Assembly: GCA_020634815.1 (NCBI GenBank)
Contig: JACKBA010000017.1
Coordinates: 62,001-126,000 of the forward strand
DNA: 64,000 nucleotides
Source of the DNA: Caldilineaceae bacterium
GTDB taxonomy: Bacteria > Chloroflexota > Anaerolineae > Caldilineales > Caldilineaceae
Reading direction: 5' to 3'
Positions 47,527 through 57,125 of the stretch are shown one piece after another. The notes below the pieces were generated by a model, which made no database searches, was not told the origin of the DNA, and was given only the letters and a program-made list of their open reading frames with translations. How positions within the stretch are numbered: the first letter of the stretch is position 1; each line of letters opens with the position of its first letter. Position numbers and translations under genes: made by a program.

Positions 47527-49305
47527 ATGCCACACCTGCCACCTCCCACCTTTGACGAAGCCGGCCGTGCCGACCGCATCGCCGCCGCCCTGCCCGAACT
47601 CGATGCCATCGCGGCGGAGTTTGCCAACAAGCACAAGCTGCCCGCTCTCGCCTATGGCGTCGTAGCCGGGGGATCGCTTGTCCACGGCGGCGCGACCGGC
47701 TGGGCGGACATTGCGGCGCAGCAGCAGGCGAGCGCCACAACCCTCTTCCGCATCGCCTCTATGACCAAGAGCTTCGCCGCGCTGGCCGTGCTGCAACTGC
47801 GCGACGCCGGCGCCCTGGCGCTGGACGATCGCGCCGATGCCTACGTGCCGGAGTTGGCGTCGCTCGTCTATCCGACCGCCGATGCGCCGGCGATTACGCT
47901 GCGCCACCTGCTCACCATGAGCGCGGGCTGGCCGGAGGATAATGCCTGGGGCGACCGCCAGCTTGCGCTGGACGACGCATCCTTCTCGGCGCTGCTGGCG
48001 CGCGGCGTGCCCTTTGCCTCCGCGCCCGGCACGCAGTACGAATACTCGAACCTGGGCTACATGGTGCTTGGCCGCGTTGTCAGTTGCGTGGCAGGTATGC
48101 CCTTTCAGCAGTACGTGAACGAGCGCATCCTGGCGCCCCTGGGCATGACACAGACGTGCTGGAATGTGGATAGCATGACAGTGCTCTCCGTGGCGCGCGG
48201 CCACGAAGAGGTCGATGGCGCGTGGGTGGAAGAGCCGCTGGCCTGGATGCGCTCGGCCGGCGACACGGCCGCGTTCGGCGGTCTCTACACCACGGTGGAG
48301 GAACTGGCGCGCTGGGTGGCGCTCTTCCTGTCGGCCTGGCCGCCGCGTGAGGGCGACGAGCCGGCCGTCCTGCGCCGCGCATCGCTGCGCGAGATGCAGC
48401 AGGCCGCAACCGCGCGCCCGCCCTGGCTCGCCGGCACAGCGTTGGGTGAGCAGGCGGCGCCAGAGGCCGGCGGCTACGGCTTTGGCCTCTTTGCCGGAAC
48501 CGCGGCCGGGCTGGGGCGCATCGTGCAGCATGCCGGCGGGCTGCCCGGCTTCGGCTCACACATGGCCTGGCTGCCCGACCGCGACCTTGGCGTCGTTGCC
48601 TTCGCCAACCGCACCTACGCGCCGGCCGTGCCGATCGCCCTGGACCTGCTCCGCCATGTCGTGACGCGGGCGGACGCAGCCCCGCGCCGCGTCCATCCGG
48701 CCCCGGCCTTGACCGCCGCGCGCGAGGGAGCAACGCGTCTCCTGCAGCGCTGGAATGACGATCTGGCCGACGCGCTGGTGGCGGACAACTTCTTTCTCGA
48801 CCTGTCACGCGAGCGCTGGCAGCAGCGCGTTGCGCGGCTCCGAACCCTGCATGGTGACCTGGTTCCCGAGGGCGAGATCGAGATCGACAATCCGTTGCGC
48901 TGCAGTTGGAGGCTGTGCGGCGAACGCGGCTGGTGCAATGTCTCCTTGACCCTGGCGCCGACCATGCCGCCGCGCATCCAGGAGATCGAGATCGCGTCGG
49001 TGCTGCCGCCCGACGCCGCGATGCAGGCGGCGCTGGATGGACTGCTGGCGCTGATCGCGGCGCCGACCCTGCGCGGCGTGGGGCGTCTCTTTGCACGCGG
49101 GGTCGACCGCGCGGCCATGCGCGATCGGCTGCGGCTGGTGCAGTTGAGCATTGGCCCGTGCGCGCTGGATGCTATCACCGGCGGCGATGGCAGCACGCGG
49201 ACGGTGGCGCGTCTCGCCGGCACCAAGGGCAGGCTGATCGCCACGGTGACGCTGGATCGACTGGACGGCAAGATTCGCTCCGCCGAGTTCCGCATGGTCG
49301 AGTAG
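47527..49305 (+). CDS. Beta-lactamase family serine hydrolase (class C/DD-peptidase fold)
   Basis: A 592-residue protein. The catalytic SxxK is SMTK near residues 78-81, the second motif is YSN near residue 175 (YEYSNLGYMVLG), and the third is HAG in QHAGGLPGFGSH. About 200 residues at the C-terminus form an extra beta-rich domain, the usual layout of large esterase/peptidase members. No signal peptide is apparent, so a cytoplasmic esterase or D-aminopeptidase is as likely as a wall enzyme. No antibiotic-resistance role is implied. It has its own extended -10 promoter. Confidence 0.85.
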   Translation: MPHLPPPTFDEAGRADRIAAALPELDAIAAEFANKHKLPALAYGVVAGGSLVHGGATGWADIAAQQQASATTLFRIASMTKSFAALAVLQLRDAGALALDDRADAYVPELASLVYPTADAPAITLRHLLTMSAGWPEDNAWGDRQLALDDASFSALLARGVPFASAPGTQYEYSNLGYMVLGRVVSCVAGMPFQQYVNERILAPLGMTQTCWNVDSMTVLSVARGHEEVDGAWVEEPLAWMRSAGDTAAFGGLYTTVEELARWVALFLSAWPPREGDEPAVLRRASLREMQQAATARPPWLAGTALGEQAAPEAGGYGFGLFAGTAAGLGRIVQHAGGLPGFGSHMAWLPDRDLGVVAFANRTYAPAVPIALDLLRHVVTRADAAPRRVHPAPALTAAREGATRLLQRWNDDLADALVADNFFLDLSRERWQQRVARLRTLHGDLVPEGEIEIDNPLRCSWRLCGERGWCNVSLTLAPTMPPRIQEIEIASVLPPDAAMQAALDGLLALIAAPTLRGVGRLFARGVDRAAMRDRLRLVQLSIGPCALDAITGGDGSTRTVARLAGTKGRLIATVTLDRLDGKIRSAEFRMVE

Positions 49306-49440
49306 CAGGGGCCGGTTTCGCGGCCAGGGTGGCGCGAAGTCGAGGGAATGTCAGAAACGGGTCAGCCAGGCCCGCAAAAGTCGGCTACAATAGAAGCGAA
49401 GGAATGCCGATCTTCCACGCAAATCAGTCAGGAGAAGATC

Positions 49441-49905
49441 ATGAACAATCTGTGGATGTGGGGGTGGGCAGCGATGGCGTTGATCTTTATGATCGCCGAG
49501 CTGTTCACGGCTGGTTTCTTTCTGGTCTGCTTCGGCATCGGCGCCGCGGCGGCCGCCATCATGGCCTTGATGGGTTTTGACCCGATTTGGCAGGGACTCG
49601 TCTTCATTGTCGTCTCGGGTATCGCCTTGTTGCTGACGCGGCCGCTGGCGCGCAGCCTCAACGAGCGCGGCGTCAATACGGTCGGCAGTGACCGGGTGCT
49701 CAACAAGGAAGCCATCGTCCTGGCCGAGATCAACCCGGCGTTGGGCTCGGGCATGGTACGTGTCGATGCCGAGGAATGGCGTGCCGTTTCTGCCGACGGA
49801 CGCACCATTGCCAAGGACACAATCGTCAAGATTCAGCGTATCGATGGGACGCGGCTTGTCGTCACGCCCACCGCAGAGAAATACCTGGCAGAAGAAGCTC
49901 AATAA
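49441..49905 (+). CDS. NfeD family membrane protein
   Basis: From the ATG at 49441 (CAGGAGAAG upstream), this is a 154-residue protein. It has two to three membrane helices (WAAMALIFMIAELFTAGFFL, GLVFIVVSGIALLLTRPLA) followed by a soluble OB-fold (NKEAIVLAEINPALGSGMVR and onward). This is the short NfeD type that partners stomatin-like SPFH proteins. The next gene, 52 bases on, encodes such a partner. The longer frame from 49348 lacks a ribosome site. Confidence 0.88.
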   Translation: MNNLWMWGWAAMALIFMIAELFTAGFFLVCFGIGAAAAAIMALMGFDPIWQGLVFIVVSGIALLLTRPLARSLNERGVNTVGSDRVLNKEAIVLAEINPALGSGMVRVDAEEWRAVSADGRTIAKDTIVKIQRIDGTRLVVTPTAEKYLAEEAQ

Positions 49906-49957
49906 AAATCAGACGTGGGTCGATTCAGGTTCGCCACTCATTAGCCTAGGAGGCACA

Positions 49958-50914
<957 letters not shown>

Positions 50915-50951
50915 GCAGAGCGTCAGCGGCGGAGCCGATTCACAAGAAAAG

Positions 50952-50991
50952 ACGAGGGGCGGCACCTGTTTGCGCAGATGACGCCCCTCGT
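50952..50991. terminator. Hairpin between convergent genes
   Basis: ACGAGGGGCG and CGCCCCTCGT form a perfect ten-base stem with a 20-base loop, between the SPFH and radical SAM stops. TTTGC follows on the plus strand and TCTTTTCTTG on the minus strand, so it may terminate both. Confidence 0.62.
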
Positions 50992-51010
50992 TTGCATTTC
51001 ACGCCCGGTA

Positions 51011-51850
51011 TCAGCGCACGAGTTGTAGTCCGAGTTGCCGGGCCAGCCGTTGCGCCTGGGCAACTTCTTCGTCTGCCAGCGTATTGGCCAGTGGACCACG
51101 AGCATGCGCCGGTGGCAGATATTGCGTCAGCAGGCTGACCGTCAGTGCCGGCCGCTCCGCCAGCCAGGCCAGCACGGGCGCCGTGCAGCAGTCGAAGTGA
51201 CCGGGCATGAGCAGGTGACGCACCAGCACCGTCTGGCCGGCGTCGAGCACCCGGTCGATACAGCCGGTGACGACCGCCCAGTAATCGGGCATGCCGCCGA
51301 TGCGTTCGCCACAACTATTCGGGCCGGACGCCGGCCCAAACTTCAGGTCGGGCAGATAGATATCGATGGCGCCGTCCAAGAGATCGAGCGCGGCGTCGGT
51401 CAGGTAGAAGTTGCTGTTGAAGACTGCCGGGATCGTGCGCCGGGCGCCGAGTTCCTCCAGCGTGGCCAGAATCAGCGGGATGTGCGGAGCCGGGTCGCCG
51501 CCGATGAAGCAGACCGACCGCGCGCCCTCGGCCTGGCGTTGCAGGATGCGCCGGGCCAGTTGCGGCGCCGTGACGGGCACGCCGTAGGTCGGGCGGAAGG
51601 CAAAGCGCGCCGCGGTGCAGAAGGTGCAGGTTGCGGTGCAGCCGCTGAAAAAGATGGCGTGCGCCGGGCGCAATATCTCCTCCTCGCCCATGTGCAGCAT
51701 CTCGCTGGCGACGTAGCTGGTGGCGCCGACGCGGCACACGCCGCTGGCGTCCGCCCGCCGCGGTCCGCAGTGGAAGGGGCAGAGATGGCACTCAGCCAGA
51801 TGCGCCGCGGCGCGTTCGGCACCGGAAGCAATCGCCGGGTCGCGCGTCAC
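51011..51850 (-). CDS. Radical SAM protein, PflX-like (COG1313 type)
   Basis: The start is the GTG at 51850, overlapping the upstream stop as GTGA, which gives 279 residues. A Cys-rich N-terminus (ECHLCPFHCGPRR, then GVCRVG) is followed by HMGEEEIL and FFSGCTATCTFC, with the Cx3Cx2C that binds the 4Fe-4S cluster (near residues 71-78). FIGGDPAPHIP is the SAM-binding GGxP-like segment. The layout matches PflX/COG1313 proteins, relatives of pyruvate-formate-lyase activase whose substrates are unknown. It is coupled to the Cys-array protein, which could be its substrate or scaffold. Confidence 0.86.
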   Translation of the reverse strand: MTRDPAIASGAERAAAHLAECHLCPFHCGPRRADASGVCRVGATSYVASEMLHMGEEEILRPAHAIFFSGCTATCTFCTAARFAFRPTYGVPVTAPQLARRILQRQAEGARSVCFIGGDPAPHIPLILATLEELGARRTIPAVFNSNFYLTDAALDLLDGAIDIYLPDLKFGPASGPNSCGERIGGMPDYWAVVTGCIDRVLDAGQTVLVRHLLMPGHFDCCTAPVLAWLAERPALTVSLLTQYLPPAHARGPLANTLADEEVAQAQRLARQLGLQLVR

Positions 51851-53985
51851 AGCCCCAACATCCCGCGCAGTCGGTCCAGCGCGCTCATTCGTTGCACGCG
51901 TACCACGCGCCCACCGTCCGCCCCGCGCTGCACGACGACGACAGCCACGCTCGCCATCCTGCCCTCGCCAAAATAGATGTCGTAGCGCAGGTTGCCGGCT
52001 TTGCGCCATTGGTAGTGAGACGCAATCGGTCCCGCCTCGGGATGGTCGAGCCAGGGCAGATGGTCGGCAGCCACAACCTTGCCGCGTTTTTCCACGAGTC
52101 GGCATGTCTCACACAGCCCGCCGACGCCGACACAGGAGACGCAATACTCTTGCCCGCATTGGCTGCACGCGGTTGTGTGGCGCGCACAACTTCGCATGCC
52201 GCAACCGGCGCAGTCGGAGGTGCAGGCCGGGCAGACCACCTCCTTGCAGATGGCGCACTCCACCAAATCGCGGTTGCAGACGACGTGCCCGCAGTCGAGC
52301 ATCGCGACGCCATGCGCTTCACAGACCGGACGGCCGCACGTCACGCAGCGCGCAATGCAGGACGCGCACCCTTCGCTGCCGCAGACGTCGCAGGCCAGCA
52401 GGCTCGTAGCAACCTGGTGGCAATTCGGGCACTCCACCACGCAGGCGGTGCAGTAGGGTTCGCCGTCGACCGGATTGCGATGATAGAAGCCGGGGCCGAC
52501 CGTGCGCCCGCAGCCGCGACAGGTCACCAGGCAGTTCGCGCAGAAACGCTGGCCGCTGGCATCGCAGACGCCTGTATGTGCGCTGAACTGCTGGCAGCCG
52601 GGGCAGCGCACCGCACAGCGCGGGCAGATTAACTCGATAGCACCGTCCTGCCCGACGACACTGTCGGCGCGCAGGTGGCTGCGGCACTGGCGCTCGCCGC
52701 ACGCCGCGCACGTCACCTGGCAGCCGTGACAGACGGCGTCGCCGCAGGTGGGGCAGATGCTGATGTGCTCGGCACAGGCGCGTCCGCCGCACGCCCAACA
52801 GGTGCGGCCACAGTCGGCGCAACTCTCGGCGCCACAGACCGGGCACGGTTCGACGCCGCACGTGGCGCAGAGTAGTTCGTTGCACGCCGAGCAGATATGG
52901 GCACACGCATCGCAGGTAATGTGGCCGTTGCGATCGAGCGCCACGTCGGCTGTCTGGGCGCCGCACGCATAGCAGGCCGGCCGCTCGATCACGCCGCTGT
53001 AGCGATCCTGCCGCACGCGGATGGTCACTTCATGGCGGCCGTTGCTCAGCGCCATCTCGGCCACGGTGATCGGCGTCTCCAGCGCGACGTAGCCGAGCAA
53101 TTCCACCTGCACGCGCAGCCGGTGGTTCTCCACCTCCTCGGCCAGCTTGCGCTGCAAGTCGGCCTCCAACGCTCGCCGCCGCGTGCCGTCGGGGTCGCTG
53201 CTGTCGCGCACCTCGTCGATCTGCTGCTGGTAGTAGGTGGTCAGCCGGTTCAGCACCTTGTAGAGGCGCGGCAGAATCTCGGCTTCGTGCGTCACGCAGC
53301 GCACGTCGGCGTGATAGACGGCAAAGTTGCGCGCCCGCTCGGCCAGCCGCACGAGTTGCGTCATGGGCGGCAGCTTCGGCGGCAGCACTTCGCCGTCGGC
53401 GTTGCGTTCGGGCGCAATCGGCTCGGCGTCCTGCATCATCTGTGACAGGTCGAGGGCATCCGCCGCCGCGCTCTGCTCGCCGCTCTGGGCGATGCGCTCG
53501 CCCTCTTCGTCCAGCCAGACGGTGTAGATTTCCTGGCGCTTGTCGTCGGCGCGGTAGGTGATGCGCCAGGTCAGGCCGAAAAGGAAGCGGCTCTGTTCCT
53601 GCATGCGGAGGCGGCCGACGCTGGCATTGACGGGGCGCACCGCGGTGAGCAGCGCTTCGCCGCCCCGGTGGCGCACCGGTGCGCGCAGAACCGTGAATGC
53701 GCTCTGCCGGTCGAGCAGCGCCATCATCTGGTCAAAGACGCGGCTGCCGTGGGCGACCAGTTCCCGTTCGCTTTCCGGTTCGGCGCTGTGAAAGCTCAAG
53801 CCAAGCTGGGCGCGGCCAAAATGCGTCGCCAACTCTTCGGGCAGCAACACGTCGAGTCGCGACTTGTCGGCTGGCGCGTTCTGCGCGACGGTAGCGCCGA
53901 GTTCGGCGAAGTATTCGCGGGTGAACTCAAAGAGCGTGTGATCGGGTGGCGGCGCCGGTGGCGCCTGCCTGCTACGGCGTGGCAT
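51847..53985 (-). CDS. Large protein with an array of about 25 CxxC motifs
   Basis: A 712-residue protein of unrecognised family. Residues 15-330 are a mixed domain with strong conservation-like features (LFEFTREYFAELGATV, ELVAHGSRVFDQMMALLD) and a helical stretch near 270-310. Residues about 338-626 hold about 25 CxxC pairs plus four CxxH, arranged like consecutive zinc ribbons or treble clefs (for example CPVCGAESCADCGRTCWACG). The last 85 residues return to a beta-rich domain (YDIYFGEGRMASVAVVVVQR). No membrane segment. The stop overlaps the radical SAM start by four bases. A nucleic-acid-binding or metal-storage role is possible but not shown. Confidence 0.8.
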   Translation of the reverse strand: MPRRSRQAPPAPPPDHTLFEFTREYFAELGATVAQNAPADKSRLDVLLPEELATHFGRAQLGLSFHSAEPESERELVAHGSRVFDQMMALLDRQSAFTVLRAPVRHRGGEALLTAVRPVNASVGRLRMQEQSRFLFGLTWRITYRADDKRQEIYTVWLDEEGERIAQSGEQSAAADALDLSQMMQDAEPIAPERNADGEVLPPKLPPMTQLVRLAERARNFAVYHADVRCVTHEAEILPRLYKVLNRLTTYYQQQIDEVRDSSDPDGTRRRALEADLQRKLAEEVENHRLRVQVELLGYVALETPITVAEMALSNGRHEVTIRVRQDRYSGVIERPACYACGAQTADVALDRNGHITCDACAHICSACNELLCATCGVEPCPVCGAESCADCGRTCWACGGRACAEHISICPTCGDAVCHGCQVTCAACGERQCRSHLRADSVVGQDGAIELICPRCAVRCPGCQQFSAHTGVCDASGQRFCANCLVTCRGCGRTVGPGFYHRNPVDGEPYCTACVVECPNCHQVATSLLACDVCGSEGCASCIARCVTCGRPVCEAHGVAMLDCGHVVCNRDLVECAICKEVVCPACTSDCAGCGMRSCARHTTACSQCGQEYCVSCVGVGGLCETCRLVEKRGKVVAADHLPWLDHPEAGPIASHYQWRKAGNLRYDIYFGEGRMASVAVVVVQRGADGGRVVRVQRMSALDRLRGMLGL

Positions 53986-54054
53986 AGGAGCCCATTATAC
54001 CGCCAAGATTATTGCAAACGAAAGCCGTGCCCGTTTCTGTATTATGCAAAGTAG

Positions 54055-54063
54055 TGGTATGAT
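54055..54063 (+). promoter_or_regulatory. Extended -10 promoter upstream of the Xer-type recombinase
   Basis: TGGTATGAT (TATGAT at 54058-54063) has a TTCTGT 17 bases upstream as a weak -35. It lies in the 203-base gap between the divergent Cys-array and recombinase genes and implies a leader of about 120 bases. Confidence 0.48.
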
Positions 54064-54188
54064 AGGGAAAGCGAATCATTTGAGAGGAATGGCCGACAGG
54101 CTTCAACGCCACGGCGCCACTCCGGCAGTTACATGCCCCCTGTGCCGGCCGGACAGCCAGTCGGTTCTCTACGCCGGGAGTCAAGAGC

Positions 54189-55103
54189 ATGCAGAAACAG
54201 ATACAGACCTATCTCAACCATCTGGCAATCGACGAGGAATCGTCGGAAAACACCATTGCCGCGTATCGGAATGATCTTGGCCAACTGTATACGTACTTGT
54301 CGAACTACACCGATCACAGCGGCAAACCTGTCACTACCTGGGATGATGTGAACCTGGCCATTATCCAGGATTACGTGCTGAGTCTGCGCGATCGCAAGTA
54401 CGCGTCTTCGACCGTTGCCCGCAAGGTGGCGGCCGTCAAGAGCTTCTTCGAGTACATGATCAAGCATGGCGATATCAAGAAGGATCCCACGGCGCTGCTC
54501 GCTTCCCCGAAGGTCAAGAAGCACCTGCCCCACACGATCTCGTACGAAGATGTCGAACGGCTGTTGGAAGCGCCGCTGACGCAGGATTCGCCGCAATCCA
54601 AGCGCGACAGCGCGCTGCTGGAAACCCTCTACGCCACCGGCATGCGTGTGACCGAGTTGGTCAATTTGGATGTGACGGACCTCGACATGGAGAAGGGGCA
54701 TATCACCTGCGGCGCCAGCAATCGCCGCCGCCGGGTTGCGCCGCTCAACGATCGGGCAATCGAGGCGATGATGCTCTACATGGAAGAGGGCCGCCCTGGG
54801 CTGGTCGTCAAGCCGGACGAGATGGCGCTCTTCCTGAACCACCGCGGCCAGCGGCTGACGCGCCAGGGGCTCTGGCTCATCATCAAGCGCTATGTCAAGG
54901 AAGTGAACATCGAGGAGCCGGTTACGCCGCACACACTGCGCCACAGCTTTGCCGCCCACCTGCTCAACCGCGGCGCGGGTCTGCGCGAGGTTCAGCGCCG
55001 GCTCGGCCATGCCAGCTTGAGCACGACGCAGGTCTACCGCCAGATGCGCACCATGGATAGCGACGCCGACATCACCATCGACGGCAAGCCCGTCAAGAAA
55101 TAA
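54189..55103 (+). CDS. Tyrosine recombinase, XerC/XerD type
   Basis: A 304-residue protein of Xer length. The N-terminal SAM-like core-binding domain (YLNHLAIDEESSENTIAAYR) is followed by the catalytic domain, with Arg in ATGMRVTEL, HxxR in HTLRHSFAAHLL, His in LGHASLSTT and the nucleophile Tyr in TQVYRQM. The usual GKGNKxR hairpin that supplies the catalytic Lys reads CGASNRRRRVAPL, with no Lys. It probably resolves chromosome dimers at dif, but a mobile-element integrase is not excluded. The SDR gene follows after 32 bases. Confidence 0.86.
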   Translation: MQKQIQTYLNHLAIDEESSENTIAAYRNDLGQLYTYLSNYTDHSGKPVTTWDDVNLAIIQDYVLSLRDRKYASSTVARKVAAVKSFFEYMIKHGDIKKDPTALLASPKVKKHLPHTISYEDVERLLEAPLTQDSPQSKRDSALLETLYATGMRVTELVNLDVTDLDMEKGHITCGASNRRRRVAPLNDRAIEAMMLYMEEGRPGLVVKPDEMALFLNHRGQRLTRQGLWLIIKRYVKEVNIEEPVTPHTLRHSFAAHLLNRGAGLREVQRRLGHASLSTTQVYRQMRTMDSDADITIDGKPVKK

Positions 55104-55135
55104 CGCGAGTCGGGCGCCGGCAGAAGGAGGTTGCC

Positions 55136-55906
55136 TTGCAGATCGACCTGAGCGGGCGCATTGCCGTCGTCACCGGCGCCAGCCGCCGCGTCGGCATCGG
55201 CGCCGCGGTCGCGCACAGGCTGGCCGCGGCCGGCGCCGACATCTTCGTCACCTACTTTCGTCCTTACGACGCCTCCATGCCCTGGGGAAGCCGCGACGAT
55301 GAAATCGAAGCGCTGCTCGCCGAACTGCGCGCGCTGGGGGTGCGTGCCTACGGCATGGAGGCCAACCTTGCCCAGCCCTCCGGCCCCGCACACGTCATGG
55401 ATGCGGTGAGCGGGCTGCTTGGCACGCCGGCCATCCTCGTCAACAATGCCTGCGTCTCCGAGCCGGGCGACATCCTGCACGTGGACGCCGACCAACTCGA
55501 CCGCCACTATGCCGTCAACACGCGCGCGACGGTGCTGCTCTGCCAGGAGTTCGTGCGCCGCTGGACGGGTGAACGGGGCGGGCGCATCATCAGTGTATCT
55601 TCCGGCCAGAGCTATAGCGCGATGCCGGGCGAGATCGCCTATGTCGTGACCAAGGCCGCCATCGAGGCGCTGACCCTGACGCTGGCGGCCGAAGTCGCCG
55701 GCCGCGGCATCACCGTCAACGCCATCGATCCTGGCGCCACCGACACCGGATGGATGGAAGACGACCTGCGCGATCACATCGCCGCCCGCACCTACCTGGG
55801 CCGCATCGGTCTTCCCACGGACGCCGCCAATCTCATCTGTTTTCTGGCCTCGGAGCAAGGCGAGTGGATCACAGGGCAGATCATCCGCTCGCGCGGCGGG
55901 GCGTGA
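55136..55906 (+). CDS. Short-chain dehydrogenase/reductase (3-oxoacyl-ACP reductase-like)
   Basis: The start is a TTG at 55136 with AAGGAGG six bases upstream. The 256-residue protein has the NAD(P) motif VVTGASRRVGIGAAVA, the LVNNAC segment and the catalytic Ser plus YxxxK (SSGQSYSAMPGEIAYVVTK). PGATDTGWM follows the active site. It reduces or oxidises an alcohol or keto group; the substrate is unknown. It lies 32 bases after the recombinase gene and may share its transcript. Confidence 0.9.
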   Translation: MQIDLSGRIAVVTGASRRVGIGAAVAHRLAAAGADIFVTYFRPYDASMPWGSRDDEIEALLAELRALGVRAYGMEANLAQPSGPAHVMDAVSGLLGTPAILVNNACVSEPGDILHVDADQLDRHYAVNTRATVLLCQEFVRRWTGERGGRIISVSSGQSYSAMPGEIAYVVTKAAIEALTLTLAAEVAGRGITVNAIDPGATDTGWMEDDLRDHIAARTYLGRIGLPTDAANLICFLASEQGEWITGQIIRSRGGA

Positions 55907-55927
55907 CGCGCCCGCCGGCCGTCACCG

Positions 55928-56851
55928 TTATTTCCCCGACAGAATGGATGCCGGCGGGCGCGCCATGCGCAGGCCGCGCTGGCGGTGGATCATCCCTTCC
56001 GCCCAATACAGAATCAACGCCGCCCAGATAATCGAGAAACCGATCAGCTTGGTCTGGCTGAAGGCTTCCTGGAAGATGAGCAGCCCGACGAGGAATTGCA
56101 GCGTCGGTGCGATGTACTGGAGCACGCCAAGCAGCGAGAGCGGGATGCGGCGCGCCGCGGTGGCAAACCACGTCAGCGGCAGCACCGTGACCACGCCGGT
56201 CGTCAGCAGCAGCAACGTCTTGCCCCAGCCATAGACACCCAATCCGCCCGCGCCGTTCAACTCGCGATAGATGAGCAGGACGAGCGCCGGCAGGAAGATG
56301 ACGCCCGCCTCGACCGTCAACCCCTGCGTCGAGGTCAGCGAACCGTGCTTTTTCAGCAGGCCGTAGAAACCGAAGGTGAAGGCAAGGATCAGTGCAATCC
56401 AGGGCAACTGGCCATAGCTGACGGTGAGAAAGACCACGCCTGTTGCCGCCAGGGCAATGGCGGCCCACTGCCCGCCGCGCAGCCGTTCGTGCAGAAAGAA
56501 GACGCCCATCAGCACGCTGACGAGCGGGTTGATAAAGTAGCCTAGGCTTGTCTCGATGACATAGCCGGCGTTGACGCCCCAGATATAGGTATACCAGTTC
56601 GCCGCCAACAGGATGCCGGCCGCCGAATAGAGGAGCATCACGCGCCGCGAGCGTAGCGCCGGCCGCAGCCACGCCCAATCCTGGCGAATCGTGAGCAGCC
56701 CGAGCAGAAAGACTAGCGACCAGATCACGCGGTTGGCCAGGATGTCAATGGCCGGCACCGGCGCAAGCAGCCGGAAATAGAGGGGGAAGATTCCCCAGGT
56801 GGTGTAGCAGGCAATTGCCAGCCACATGCCGCGCCGTTCTTCACTGCTCAT
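55928..56851 (-). CDS. rarD: EamA-family transporter RarD
   Basis: From the ATG at 56851 this is a 307-residue protein with ten membrane helices in two EamA repeats. MWLAIACYTTWGIFPLYFRL, ANRVIWSLVFLLGLL and NWYTYIWGVNAGYVIETSLG are characteristic of RarD. The substrate is not firmly known; family members are linked to amino acid or metabolite export and chloramphenicol sensitivity. The frame stays open to 57265, but the extra part is not membrane-like and is trimmed. It diverges from the GH3 gene. Confidence 0.9.
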   Translation of the reverse strand: MSSEERRGMWLAIACYTTWGIFPLYFRLLAPVPAIDILANRVIWSLVFLLGLLTIRQDWAWLRPALRSRRVMLLYSAAGILLAANWYTYIWGVNAGYVIETSLGYFINPLVSVLMGVFFLHERLRGGQWAAIALAATGVVFLTVSYGQLPWIALILAFTFGFYGLLKKHGSLTSTQGLTVEAGVIFLPALVLLIYRELNGAGGLGVYGWGKTLLLLTTGVVTVLPLTWFATAARRIPLSLLGVLQYIAPTLQFLVGLLIFQEAFSQTKLIGFSIIWAALILYWAEGMIHRQRGLRMARPPASILSGK

Positions 56852-57125
56852 GGCCGTATCCCCATTTGTATCGATCCCAAGACAAGATGATTCACTGTAA
56901 ACGATATCAGGGTGTGAATCAAAACCGGCCGGAAGTCGATGGCTTGAAACGATATCCTGACCAGTGCGACGCACGCCAGGGCTGACTTCGCCAATTTCCT
57001 GTGATGTACCGGCCCCGACGCCCCGACGCCCCACTTGCACGATGCTTTCGACGCAAAGAACGGGTATACTGATACTCAAGTCGACATTCAACCGCCCCAC
57101 GCACGCACGATAGGACGCATCAACC

